Shown piece by piece: positions 1-6,567 of a stretch of DNA of 7,873 nucleotides. Each line of letters opens with the position of its first letter. The stretch's first letter is position 1. The notes under the pieces are model-generated. The model saw nothing but the letters and a program-made list of their open reading frames with translations. It searched no databases and was not told the DNA's origin. The translations under genes and the position numbers were made by a program. Source of the DNA: JACPLA01 sp035291905 (GTDB lineage Bacteria; Bacteroidota; Ignavibacteria; UBA10030). The stretch lies in contig DATDRF010000222.1 of NCBI GenBank assembly GCA_035291905.1, positions 1 to 7,873 on the forward strand, written 5' to 3'.

Positions 1-1
1 C

Positions 2-1561
2 CTGGACCTCACCGAACTGATGGCAAAAGAGCGGAATCTTGGCGTCGACGTGAAGGGATTCAATACCCTCCTAGAGGAACAGCGGAACCGTTCGAGAGAG
101 TCGGGAAAAGGCCAGACTCCAGCGGTGATCGTAACGGGGATAAAAAAAAACACTCCGACGATCTTCACAGGTTACGAACACACGGAAGACAGATCGGTCA
201 TCACCGGTGTGTCAGGCGATTATCTGACGCTCGACAGGACACCGTTCTATGCAGAATCCGGCGGGCAGATCGGTGACACCGGCTCCCTTGACTTCCAAGA
301 CAGGGAGATACGGATACTCGACACGGTGAAGGACGGCAATATCATAGTTCACAGGTATGAAGGTGAAGTCGGAGACGCGCTCGAAAGGCAGGTGACCGCA
401 AAGGTGGATAGAGAACGACGAGCCGCAATCATGCGAAACCACACCGCGACACACCTGGTCCATGAGGCGCTCCGCCTGGTGCTGGGGAACCATGTTCATC
501 AGTCGGGGTCGCTCGTTGCGCCCGACCATCTCCGTTTCGATTTCAATCACTTCGAAAAAGTCTCGCCCGAGCAGCTGCAATCGATCGAAGAGATGGTGAA
601 TGAAAAGATCGCCGAAGGGATCGACGTTGTTGCAATCAATGATCCTTCACAATGGATCACTATTGAACAGGCGAAAAAGAAGTGGCCCAATGTGAAGATG
701 TTTTTTGGAGAAAAATACGGGGAAAAGGTGCGGGTCGTCGAGATTGATCCGAGATTTTCCGTAGAGCTTTGCGGGGGGACACATGTGAAGAACACCAGTG
801 AAATAGGCTATTTTCGCTTCCGTTCCGAGGGAAGCGTCGCGAGCGGGACAAGGCGCATCGAAGCGGTAACGGCAGATCATGCCCTGGAGCTTCTCAAACT
901 TCGTGACAAAGAATTCGGCGAGCGACTTGAGTATGCGTTTGCCCAATTGGAAGAAGTAATGCGGCTCAGACAGGCAGGCGGCGAAAAAGAGACGGAGAAT
1001 CTGGAACAGTCGCTCAACACCCTCAAGCGATCAAGGAATGCGCTTCCGGAACGTTTCTCGTCCTTTACCGGCGCCTTTCGGTCACAGGATGACAACAGAC
1101 GGATTCTGGAAGATATTGTGCTGCGGTTGGCCGATATACGGAAAGACCTGGAGAAAGAGGTTTCACGTTCCCGACTTCAGTCGTTCAAGTCCGACGTCGA
1201 GGAGCTCATCAAGAAAAGTGTCACGATCAACGGGTTAAGGCTCGTGACGGCGCAGTTGAGCGTCGGCTCCATGGAGGAGCTCCAATCGCTCGGCGACACG
1301 GTGCGCACAAGGCTCGGCAGCGGCGTAGGGCTCCTTGCCTCCGTTACGGACGCCAAAGTTCTTCTCGTCTGTGTGGTAACCGACGACCTGGTTGCAGCCG
1401 GGAAGCTCCAGGCCGGCAGGATCGTGGGGGCCGTGGCAAAACTTGTTGGAGGAGGGGGGGGAGGCCGGCCTCATATGGCCACGGCAGGCGGCAAAGATGC
1501 ATCGCGTTTGCCGGACGCCCTTCGTTCTGTTGAGTCGATTGTGCGAACATTTCTTCACTAG
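2..1561 (+). CDS. alaS: Alanyl-tRNA synthetase, C-terminal part (5' end outside window)
   Basis: This is the 3' part of alaS, which charges tRNA-Ala with alanine in the cytoplasm and hydrolyses mischarged Ser- or Gly-tRNA. The reading frame is open to the left edge; its first residues, LDLTELMA, match the end of the aminoacylation and tRNA-recognition half. About 519 residues are present, compared with roughly 880 in full-length bacterial enzymes. The editing domain is intact: FYAESGGQIGDTG (nt 245-283), the zinc/editing HxxxH pair (HTATH, nt 440-454) and the Cys and His of CGGTH (nt 770-784). A charged helical linker follows (about nt 900-1200). The C-Ala domain ends with the glycine-rich GGRPHMATAGG (to nt 1492), a hallmark of AlaS. 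Family assignment is secure. The stop codon lies 12 bp before the next gene, so the downstream genes are probably co-transcribed or read through from alaS. Confidence 0.97.
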   Translation: MDLTELMAKERNLGVDVKGFNTLLEEQRNRSRESGKGQTPAVIVTGIKKNTPTIFTGYEHTEDRSVITGVSGDYLTLDRTPFYAESGGQIGDTGSLDFQDREIRILDTVKDGNIIVHRYEGEVGDALERQVTAKVDRERRAAIMRNHTATHLVHEALRLVLGNHVHQSGSLVAPDHLRFDFNHFEKVSPEQLQSIEEMVNEKIAEGIDVVAINDPSQWITIEQAKKKWPNVKMFFGEKYGEKVRVVEIDPRFSVELCGGTHVKNTSEIGYFRFRSEGSVASGTRRIEAVTADHALELLKLRDKEFGERLEYAFAQLEEVMRLRQAGGEKETENLEQSLNTLKRSRNALPERFSSFTGAFRSQDDNRRILEDIVLRLADIRKDLEKEVSRSRLQSFKSDVEELIKKSVTINGLRLVTAQLSVGSMEELQSLGDTVRTRLGSGVGLLASVTDAKVLLVCVVTDDLVAAGKLQAGRIVGAVAKLVGGGGGGRPHMATAGGKDASRLPDALRSVESIVRTFLH

Positions 1562-1563
1562 CC

Positions 1564-1567
1564 AGGA
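1564..1567 (+). promoter_or_regulatory. Shine-Dalgarno of the GGGP synthase-like gene
   Basis: AGGA lies 6 bases before the ATG at 1574, in the 12-bp gap after the alaS stop. It supports that start and translation from the alaS transcript. Confidence 0.6.
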
Positions 1568-1573
1568 CTGCTC

Positions 1574-2335
1574 ATGACTACGTTTGACCGTCTCTTGTCG
1601 ATTCGAAAACAACGCGGCGCCGGGTACCTGATTCTCATCGATCCCGATAAGGTTCACGACGAGAACCTCCCTTCGTTTGTCCGGAGCGCGACGGAAGCCG
1701 GAGTCGACGGTTTCCTTGTCGGAGGCAGCCTCATGATGTCGGACGAGTTTGAGAAACAGATCACAACGATCAAGCGCAACACAACGCTCCCTGTCGTGAT
1801 CTTCCCGGGAAGTCCCTTTCAAATCTCCGCCGCCGCAGATGCGATTCTTTTTCTTGTGCTCATCAGCGGCCGGAACCCGGAACATTTGATCGGCAACCAG
1901 GTTCTCGCGGCCCCCATCATCAAACGTCTGGGGCTGGAGGCGATTTCCACCGGATACATGCTTGTCGGAACAGGGACAATAACATCCGCCGAATTCATCA
2001 GCAATACCAAGCCGATCCCCTACCACAAACCTGACATAGCTCTCGCCCATGCCCTGGCAGCAGAGACCATCGGCATGAAGTGTCTCTATTTTGATGCCGG
2101 GAGCGGCGCCGACAAGCCGGTCTCTGACGAGATGATTCAGACAGTCGCCAGGTATTCTTCGATCCCGATTATTGTCGGAGGCGGCATTCGAAAACCGGAC
2201 GAGGCGCGGAGAAAAGTTGCCGCGGGGGCGTCCTTCGTGGTAACAGGTACCATTTTGGAAGAACAGGGTCATTCAGATATGATCCGCCAATTTGCAGAAG
2301 CAGTTCATTCCACCAAGGTGAAGGCTGCTCCATGA
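1574..2335 (+). CDS. Geranylgeranylglyceryl-phosphate synthase-like prenyltransferase (PcrB/GGGPS family, bacterial group II type)
   Basis: This TIM-barrel enzyme of 253 residues belongs to the GGGPS/PcrB family, which joins a long polyprenyl diphosphate to sn-glycerol-1-phosphate through an ether bond. In archaea this is the first committed step of membrane lipid synthesis. Visible family signatures are LIDPDK (21-26), VGGS (49-52), FPGSP (77-81), ISGRNPEHLIGNQ (97-109), YFDAGSGA (172-179, usually YxEAGSGA), VGGGIR (201-206, phosphate-binding) and VVTGT (222-226). The ISGRNP-LIG stretch is typical of the bacterial group II enzymes found in Bacteroidota and relatives. Length is normal for the family and no signal peptide is seen, so the enzyme should be cytosolic or membrane-associated. 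The gene starts 12 bp after alaS and shares an ATGA overlap with gmhA. The prenyl chain length and physiological product in bacteria cannot be read from the sequence. Confidence 0.93.
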   Translation: MTTFDRLLSIRKQRGAGYLILIDPDKVHDENLPSFVRSATEAGVDGFLVGGSLMMSDEFEKQITTIKRNTTLPVVIFPGSPFQISAAADAILFLVLISGRNPEHLIGNQVLAAPIIKRLGLEAISTGYMLVGTGTITSAEFISNTKPIPYHKPDIALAHALAAETIGMKCLYFDAGSGADKPVSDEMIQTVARYSSIPIIVGGGIRKPDEARRKVAAGASFVVTGTILEEQGHSDMIRQFAEAVHSTKVKAAP

Positions 2336-2919
2336 AATCCAACCGTGAACAATTCATTCGCAGTTCCCTCAGAGAGAGCGCGGCGACAAAACAGAGGATC
2401 GAAGACCAGCTGCTTCCCGAAATCTCAAAGGCGATCGACCTCATCAAGAATGCTCTGCGAAAAAAGAAGAAGATCCTCCTGTGCGGAAACGGGGGAAGCG
2501 CTGCCGATGCCCAGCACCTGGCCACGGAGTTTGTCATTCGCCTGAGCCCCGCCATTCAACGGCCGGGTCTCCCGGCGATTGCGCTCACGACGGACACGTC
2601 AAATCTTACGGCCGGGGCAAATGACCTGGGGTACGACAACGTTTTTGGCAGGTCCGTCGAGGCACTTGGAGCCAAGGGAGACGTGCTCATCGGCATCAGC
2701 ACGAGCGGGAATTCTGAAAGCATCAATCAAGCATTTCGCGTTGCGCGGAAAAAAAAGATGGTGACGATCGGATTCCTTGGAAAAGACGGCGGGAAATCCA
2801 AGGAATTGACCGACCTCTCAATCATCATCCCATCGCAGGACACACAGCGGATACAGGAAGGACACATAACCGTCGGCCACATCATTTTTCAGCAAGTCGA
2901 ACAGGAAATCTTCGGCTAA
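2332..2919 (+). CDS. gmhA: Phosphoheptose (D-sedoheptulose-7-phosphate) isomerase, SIS domain
   Basis: This 195-residue single-SIS-domain protein matches GmhA in length. GmhA converts D-sedoheptulose 7-phosphate to D-glycero-D-manno-heptose 7-phosphate, the first step toward nucleotide-activated heptose for LPS core, O-antigen or S-layer glycans. It shows the GNGGSAADAQHLATEF block (52-67) and the phosphosugar-binding TSGNS (124-128). By alignment from memory with E. coli GmhA, the zinc ligands would be His62, Glu66, Gln175 and His183, the last two in RIQEGHITVGH; all four are present. The start overlaps the preceding stop as ATGA, with an AAGG 7 bases upstream, which suggests translational coupling. 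The related DiaA replication regulators share the fold, but the complete metal-ligand set favours the isomerase. No other heptose-pathway gene lies in the window. Confidence 0.9.
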   Translation: MKSNREQFIRSSLRESAATKQRIEDQLLPEISKAIDLIKNALRKKKKILLCGNGGSAADAQHLATEFVIRLSPAIQRPGLPAIALTTDTSNLTAGANDLGYDNVFGRSVEALGAKGDVLIGISTSGNSESINQAFRVARKKKMVTIGFLGKDGGKSKELTDLSIIIPSQDTQRIQEGHITVGHIIFQQVEQEIFG

Positions 2920-2934
2920 CCGGCCGCCGTTCCC

Positions 2935-4347
2935 ATGGCACCCCACCGTAAAGATGCGCTGATTCCGCTCCTGACCGTACTTTCCGACATTGTCGCGATC
3001 GAGGGAGCCTTCCTTTTCTCATACTGGCTTCGGTTCTATTCTCCCCTTACGGACCTTTTCCCCGTAGAGCTCGGTTTTCCTCCTCTTGAAGCCTACGTAT
3101 ACGGCTCTTTCTTTGTCATTCCCTTCTGGCTGTTTCTCTTTCAAACCCGAAAGATGTACGCGACCCGGAGGACGATTCATTTTTCGGACGAATTCTTTCC
3201 CATCGTTCGCGTTGTCGTCGTGGGAATGCTCGTCGTGATGGCAGCCGCATTTTTCTACCGGGCATTTTCATTTTCGCGGCTCGTCTTCGGCTTGCTGGCA
3301 GTTTCATCCGTCGCTTTTCTCTCGCTTGGAAGGTTCGCGGTCCTCAAGGTCGAGCAGCTGCGGTATCGCAGGGGCCGCGACATCAAACAGGTCATTATTG
3401 TCGGGGCAAATGATACGGCGAAGAGGATCTTTCAGGCCATGATGAGCCAGCCATCCCTGGGGTACCGTGTCATCGGCTATTTCACCTCCGGCGCAAAGCA
3501 GGTTCTCAAGGTCCCGGGGGCCAAAAGGCTCGGCTCGATTGCCGCAGTGCCGAAGTATCTCAAGGACCACTCCGTCGATCTTGTTCTGATCGCCCTCTCC
3601 AACAGCGAGCACTCGAAGTTGTTCGACCTTGTCCGCGACTGCCAGGGACTCAGCGCGGAAATGATGATGGCGCCGGACATGATCGAGCTCATGACAAGCC
3701 GGATGCGCATCGAAGAGATCGAAGGAGTCCCGTTCATACAGGTTCGTGAAGCCTCGCTGAGCGTTTGGAATCGTATCCTCAAGAGGGCCTTTGATGTTGC
3801 CTTTGCACTCGTTGTCCTCATTCTCGCAAGCCCTCTCCTTCTTATTCTCATCCTTCTCATCAAAGCGACATCACCCGGACCGATATTCTTCCTCCAGGAG
3901 CGCGTTGGCCTTGACGGTACGTTATTCCGGGTCATCAAGTTCAGAACCATGCCAACCGATGCCGAGAAAGAAACTGGACCTGTGTGGGCAGCGAAGAACG
4001 ATCCGCGGACGACGTCCATCGGAAAGATCCTGAGGCGCTACAGTCTCGACGAACTTCCTCAGTTGTTCAATGTTCTCCTCGGAGAAATGTCCATCGTCGG
4101 GCCACGCCCCGAGCGGCCGTACTTTGTCGAGAGATTCAAGGTGAAGATCCCGAAATACCTGGATCGCCATCGCGTAAAAACGGGGATGACCGGTTGGGCC
4201 CAGGTAAACGGCTTAAGGGGGAACGCTCCAATCGAAGAGCGGACCAAGTACGACGTCTACTACATGGAAAACTGGTCCCTCATCTTCGACCTGAAGATCA
4301 TCCTTAAGACAGTCCGTGCTGTCCTTTTCGGCAAGGATGCGTATTAA
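2935..4347 (+). CDS. Polyprenyl-phosphate sugar-1-phosphate transferase (WcaJ/WbaP-type initiating transferase)
   Basis: This 470-residue integral inner-membrane enzyme transfers a sugar-1-phosphate from a nucleotide sugar to undecaprenyl phosphate, starting a lipid-linked surface polysaccharide. The layout is that of the large polyPTase family. Four N-terminal membrane helices lie near residues 10-32, 53-70, 89-109 and 113-133. A cytoplasmic Rossmann-like domain follows, opening with VIIVGANDTAKRI (153-165). After it come a hydrophobic, probably re-entrant helix (283-312) and the C-terminal catalytic domain. Catalytic signatures are KFRTM (335-339), the Asp372-Glu373 dyad in LDELPQLFN, SIVGPRPE (386-393) and GMTGWAQVNGLRGN (417-430). 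The ATG at 2935 lacks a clear Shine-Dalgarno, but the gmhA stop at 2917-2919 is in the same frame and no other start precedes helix 1. The sugar donor cannot be deduced; the neighbouring gmhA is only a hint that heptose is used somewhere in the envelope. Confidence 0.93.
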   Translation: MAPHRKDALIPLLTVLSDIVAIEGAFLFSYWLRFYSPLTDLFPVELGFPPLEAYVYGSFFVIPFWLFLFQTRKMYATRRTIHFSDEFFPIVRVVVVGMLVVMAAAFFYRAFSFSRLVFGLLAVSSVAFLSLGRFAVLKVEQLRYRRGRDIKQVIIVGANDTAKRIFQAMMSQPSLGYRVIGYFTSGAKQVLKVPGAKRLGSIAAVPKYLKDHSVDLVLIALSNSEHSKLFDLVRDCQGLSAEMMMAPDMIELMTSRMRIEEIEGVPFIQVREASLSVWNRILKRAFDVAFALVVLILASPLLLILILLIKATSPGPIFFLQERVGLDGTLFRVIKFRTMPTDAEKETGPVWAAKNDPRTTSIGKILRRYSLDELPQLFNVLLGEMSIVGPRPERPYFVERFKVKIPKYLDRHRVKTGMTGWAQVNGLRGNAPIEERTKYDVYYMENWSLIFDLKIILKTVRAVLFGKDAY

Positions 4348-4349
4348 GC

Positions 4350-4652
4350 ATGGTCTCCGCCGGCGTTTTTGCCCTCCACGGAATTGCGGCTGTGATCATT
4401 TTCGTCGCCCGGAAGAAGAAGGCAGGGGTGGGGGAAGGATTTCTCGCAGTGGGCCTTTTTGGCATTCTCTTTTCGGTCGGGTGGACAATCCTCACGATGA
4501 TAACGAAGCTTCTGCTTCCCCCCGAAGGATTTGCGGAGTGGTTCAACAGGGACGCGGTGACGCTTGTTGCCCTCACGATTATGGAGGGTGCGCTTTACCT
4601 CGCTCTGAAGCCCGAAAGAAGTGGGGAAAAAAAGGATTCTACTTCAGCGTGA
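4350..4652 (+). CDS. Small three-helix membrane protein of unknown function
   Basis: I do not recognise a family for this 100-residue protein. It shows three hydrophobic segments, near residues 4-19, 29-52 and 66-86. A basic RKKK loop follows the first, and a charged C-terminal tail (KPERSGEKKDSTSA) follows the third. By the positive-inside rule the first loop and the tail would be cytoplasmic, although three helices would then demand a tail on the side opposite the N-terminus, so the topology is uncertain. The ATG lies only 2 bp after the transferase stop, with AAGGA 12 bases upstream inside that gene, which supports co-translation. The amphipathic LLPPEGFAEWFNRD loop separates the last two helices. 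Its last 14 bases overlap the convergent tonB gene. It may be an accessory subunit of the adjacent transferase, but nothing in the sequence proves this. Confidence 0.72.
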   Translation: MVSAGVFALHGIAAVIIFVARKKKAGVGEGFLAVGLFGILFSVGWTILTMITKLLLPPEGFAEWFNRDAVTLVALTIMEGALYLALKPERSGEKKDSTSA

Positions 4653-5430
4653 AGAGGAATGTGACGGTACAGGATTGCTCTCGCTGGGGTTGGGATGAAC
4701 GGAGGGGCTCAAACTTCCAAAGACGAACCTCCTTCATGGCGGCATCTTCAAGTTTTGTGTTTGCCTTCTGCGCCGGCTGAGCCGATCGAACCGAACCGTC
4801 GGGCATCACCACGGCAAGGATCTTGATCTGAGCTTGCACATTGACCCCCGACGGGTATTTTGGCAGATCTCCGCTGATTTTTCGGCGTGTTCCCCCCTGG
4901 GTCCACTGGATTGAAAAAGCCACCCCTTTCTCCGTCCCCTCACCTACACCGCCCGAACCCGGAGTAATCCCCGACGATGTGCCGGGAACCGTTGCGGGAT
5001 CAGACCGTTCTCTTTCTCCAACGCCGCGGCCCGTCGTGCCTTCACGCTCTCCCAGCTTTCCTTCTTGAACGTTTCTTTGCGGAGCACCTTGCTGCGGTGT
5101 CTCAAGTTTTTCTGCCTTCTGAACCGGAAGCTTCTCAGGAGAGAGGTCGGCCATACGCCGTTCGGGTAAAATGACCGGCTGAGAGGGCTTCTTGGCCGTG
5201 CGGACCTCTTTTTTTGCCACAACCGTTGTAGCCCGAGGAGCCGGGGAAGGCTCCGATGCGTCCGGACTGGCTTCGGTTGAGGTCACACCGGAGACCGGCG
5301 TACCCCACGTGACGACAATGAAATCCTGATTTTGGATTATTTCGGGAATGCTGATGAAGAAGAAGAGGAGAAGAAGAATCCCGTGCACCCCGATCGATGC
5401 CGCCCATCCCGTCCTTGATTCTGTCGTCAT
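4639..5430 (-). CDS. TonB-family energy transducer
   Basis: This 263-residue protein has the TonB layout: a short cytoplasmic N-terminus, one membrane helix (about 10-28), a long periplasmic linker and a C-terminal TonB domain (about 188-263). TonB passes proton-motive force harvested by ExbB-ExbD to outer-membrane transporters. The helix carries Ser12 and His16, the same SxxxH spacing as the functional Ser16/His20 of E. coli TonB. The domain reads YPSGVNVQAQIKILAVVMPDGSV, then LEDAAMKEVRLWKFEPL, the usual strand-helix-strand pattern. The linker is rich in Pro, Glu, Lys, Ser and Gly but lacks long Glu-Pro/Lys-Pro repeats. Translation is supported by GGAAG 4 bases before the ATG. It is the last gene of the minus-strand string, 14 bp after exbD, and overlaps the convergent small membrane gene. 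It could work with the beta-barrel protein encoded at the start of the string. Confidence 0.9.
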   Translation of the reverse strand: MTTESRTGWAASIGVHGILLLLFFFISIPEIIQNQDFIVVTWGTPVSGVTSTEASPDASEPSPAPRATTVVAKKEVRTAKKPSQPVILPERRMADLSPEKLPVQKAEKLETPQQGAPQRNVQEGKLGEREGTTGRGVGERERSDPATVPGTSSGITPGSGGVGEGTEKGVAFSIQWTQGGTRRKISGDLPKYPSGVNVQAQIKILAVVMPDGSVRSAQPAQKANTKLEDAAMKEVRLWKFEPLRSSQPQREQSCTVTFLFTLK

Positions 5431-5434
5431 GATT

Positions 5435-5439
5435 CTTCC
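5435..5439 (-). promoter_or_regulatory. Shine-Dalgarno of tonB
   Basis: GGAAG, 4 bases before the ATG at 5430, lies in the 14-bp gap after the exbD stop and fixes that start. Confidence 0.6.
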
Positions 5440-5444
5440 GAAAA

Positions 5445-5846
5445 CTAAGATCCCTGTTGCGTGGCAATAACAAGACGCATTGCACCGACCCCTTTGGCAA
5501 TGTCCATGACCTGCACAGCGCTCTGCAGGCTTACCATTTGGTCGGCCTTGATAATAACGACTTTGTCCCGATCTTTGTCGATAAGAGGAGCCAGTTGCCC
5601 GCCCAGGGTCTCCGCTGCGACCTGTTTATCGTTCAGGTAGATCAGTCCTTTTTCGGTCACGGTTACAACAATTTGCTTTTGCGATTCCTGTTCGGCCGAT
5701 TCCGACTTCGGGAGCTGGATCTTGATTCCCGACTGCACAACAAACGACGATGAGAGGAGAAAGAAGATCAGGAGAAGGAAAACAATGTCTGTTAATGAAG
5801 AGTAGGAAAAGACGGAGAGCGGCTGGTGCTGGGTCGAGAATTTCAT
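5445..5846 (-). CDS. ExbD/TolR-family proton-channel subunit
   Basis: This 133-residue protein has a short cytoplasmic N-terminus, one membrane helix (about 18-38) and a periplasmic ExbD/TolR domain. ExbD dimers sit inside the ExbB pentamer and carry the protonatable aspartate of the channel. That residue is Asp20 here, in SLTDIVFLLLIFFLL, equivalent to Asp25 of E. coli ExbD. The periplasmic part includes IKIQLPKSES and the typical VTVTEKGLIYLNDKQV and DKVVIIKADQMVSLQSAVQVMDIAK segments. The length fits the family (about 130-145). The start overlaps the exbB stop as ATGA and has a strong purine-rich ribosome site, so exbB and exbD are probably translationally coupled. ExbD and TolR cannot be told apart by sequence alone; the adjacent TonB, and the lack of TolB or Pal in view, favour ExbD. 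Confidence 0.93.
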   Translation of the reverse strand: MKFSTQHQPLSVFSYSSLTDIVFLLLIFFLLSSSFVVQSGIKIQLPKSESAEQESQKQIVVTVTEKGLIYLNDKQVAAETLGGQLAPLIDKDRDKVVIIKADQMVSLQSAVQVMDIAKGVGAMRLVIATQQGS

Positions 5847-6538
5847 TTCTTCCCCTTCTCCTTGAAGTATTCTTCCTGTTGCGAGCCTGCCCGCGAACCG
5901 CTTGACGGGTTCTCGTTCTCTTCGAGCTTTCCCGACACAACCAGATCGAGAAACTCTTCGGACCCGTTTTCCATTTCAAAGACAAATCTTCCCACGCGGT
6001 TCACATAGTAATTATAGAATGCAAAGGCGATTATTCCCACAATCAACCCAAAGGCGGTTGTCAACAGGGCTTCCCAGATTCCGCCGGCGAGGTCGCTCGG
6101 ATTGACCGCCCCGCTCAATTGCTCGATCGTTCGGAAGGCGGCGATCATCCCGGTCACTGTGCCAAGAAACCCCAGGAGCGGTGCAATGCCCGCCACGGAT
6201 GCAAGAATGCCAAGCCGGTGTTCAAGTTTGAAGGTCTCTTCTTTGCCCGCGTTCTCAATCGCTTCCCTTATTCGTTCCTGGCCTTCGGGATACTTCGTTA
6301 ATCCTTTTCGAAGAATATTGGCGAGCGGGGCTTCAGTCTTAGAGCAGAAGTTGATCGCCTCCATGATGTTCCCGCGTTGGAGAACGCTTCTCAGCCTCAG
6401 CATGAATTGTCCAGCGTCGATCTTCGCTTTCCGAAGCACGAGAAAACGCTCGACAACAACCACAATTGCGAGAATAGAACAAAAAAGGATGGGGTACATG
6501 AATACCCCACCCTTCACAAACAAATCAAGTAGATTCAT
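5843..6538 (-). CDS. ExbB/TolQ/MotA-family proton-channel protein
   Basis: This 231-residue inner-membrane protein is the stator subunit that forms a pentameric proton channel with ExbD. Membrane helices lie near residues 12-32, 112-136 and 156-178, with the usual large cytoplasmic loop between the first two. The conserved second helix reads APLLGFLGTVTGMI (119-132), with Thr127 and Thr129. The third is preceded by GGIWEALLTTAFGL (152-165), with the Thr160/161 pair; these threonines line the channel in the family. The N-terminus MNLLDLFVKGG resembles that of TolQ, which supports the ATG at 6538 although its Shine-Dalgarno is poor. The C-terminal tail (about 203-231) is highly charged and Ser/Gln-rich, longer than strictly needed for the channel. 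The stop overlaps exbD as ATGA, and a 29-bp gap separates it from the SPOR gene upstream. Confidence 0.93.
   Translation of the reverse strand: MNLLDLFVKGGVFMYPILFCSILAIVVVVERFLVLRKAKIDAGQFMLRLRSVLQRGNIMEAINFCSKTEAPLANILRKGLTKYPEGQERIREAIENAGKEETFKLEHRLGILASVAGIAPLLGFLGTVTGMIAAFRTIEQLSGAVNPSDLAGGIWEALLTTAFGLIVGIIAFAFYNYYVNRVGRFVFEMENGSEEFLDLVVSGKLEENENPSSGSRAGSQQEEYFKEKGKK
5847..5863 (-). promoter_or_regulatory. Ribosome-binding region of exbD, inside exbB
   Basis: On the minus strand the 17 bases before the exbD ATG are almost all purine, with AAGGAG 11 bases and GGGG 5 bases upstream. They lie in the last codons of exbB, where they encode the Lys/Glu-rich tail (KEKGKK). This supports reinitiation at the ATGA overlap. 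Confidence 0.6.
6490..6509 (-). other. Perfect 7-bp inverted repeat near the 5' end of the exbB message
   Basis: TGGGGTA, a 6-base spacer, and TACCCCA form a perfect 7-bp stem. It begins 29 bases after the exbB start codon in the mRNA, and the loop contains the internal ATG of Met14. The pairing is read directly from the sequence; a regulatory role is only a guess. Confidence 0.45.
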
Positions 6539-6553
6539 AGGAAATACGCCAGT

Positions 6554-6566
6554 TGTTCAGAGAACA
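6554..6566 (-). other. Short inverted repeat in the SPOR-exbB gap
   Basis: TGTTC, a 3-base spacer and GAACA form a 5-bp stem that begins directly after the stop codon of the SPOR gene. It is short and lacks a T-tract, so it is not a convincing terminator. It could be a small processing or stability hairpin, or chance. Confidence 0.25.
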
Positions 6567-6567
6567 G

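Noticed and set aside
1454..1461. Run of eight G within alaS as a possible phase-variation tract
   Set aside because: It encodes the conserved glycine-rich C-Ala segment of an essential gene, the frame is intact through it, and on/off switching there would be harmful. At most it is a spot to check for sequencing error.
1235..2272. Long antisense open frame of 345 codons opposite alaS and the GGGPS-like gene
   Set aside because: It lies wholly opposite two confidently identified genes, its product is Cys/His/Arg-rich without domain pattern or membrane segments, and it is best explained as a codon-bias shadow.
3477..4019. Antisense open frame of 180 codons opposite the glycosyl-phosphate transferase
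   Set aside because: It is a Ser/Arg/Met-rich low-information translation with no recognisable motif, fully inside a well-supported gene.
4627..4654. Hairpin CTTCA-GCG-TGAAG plus A/T run as a rho-independent terminator of the tonB operon
   Set aside because: The stem is only 5 bp and the T run on the minus strand starts 8 bases after it, too weak and too far for a standard terminator.
4316..4780. Plus-strand open frame of 154 codons spanning the end of the transferase, the small membrane gene and the end of tonB
   Set aside because: It overlaps three better candidates, has no domain pattern, and its translation is Arg/Cys/Gly-rich as expected for a shadow frame. The 4350-4652 frame has coherent membrane helices instead.
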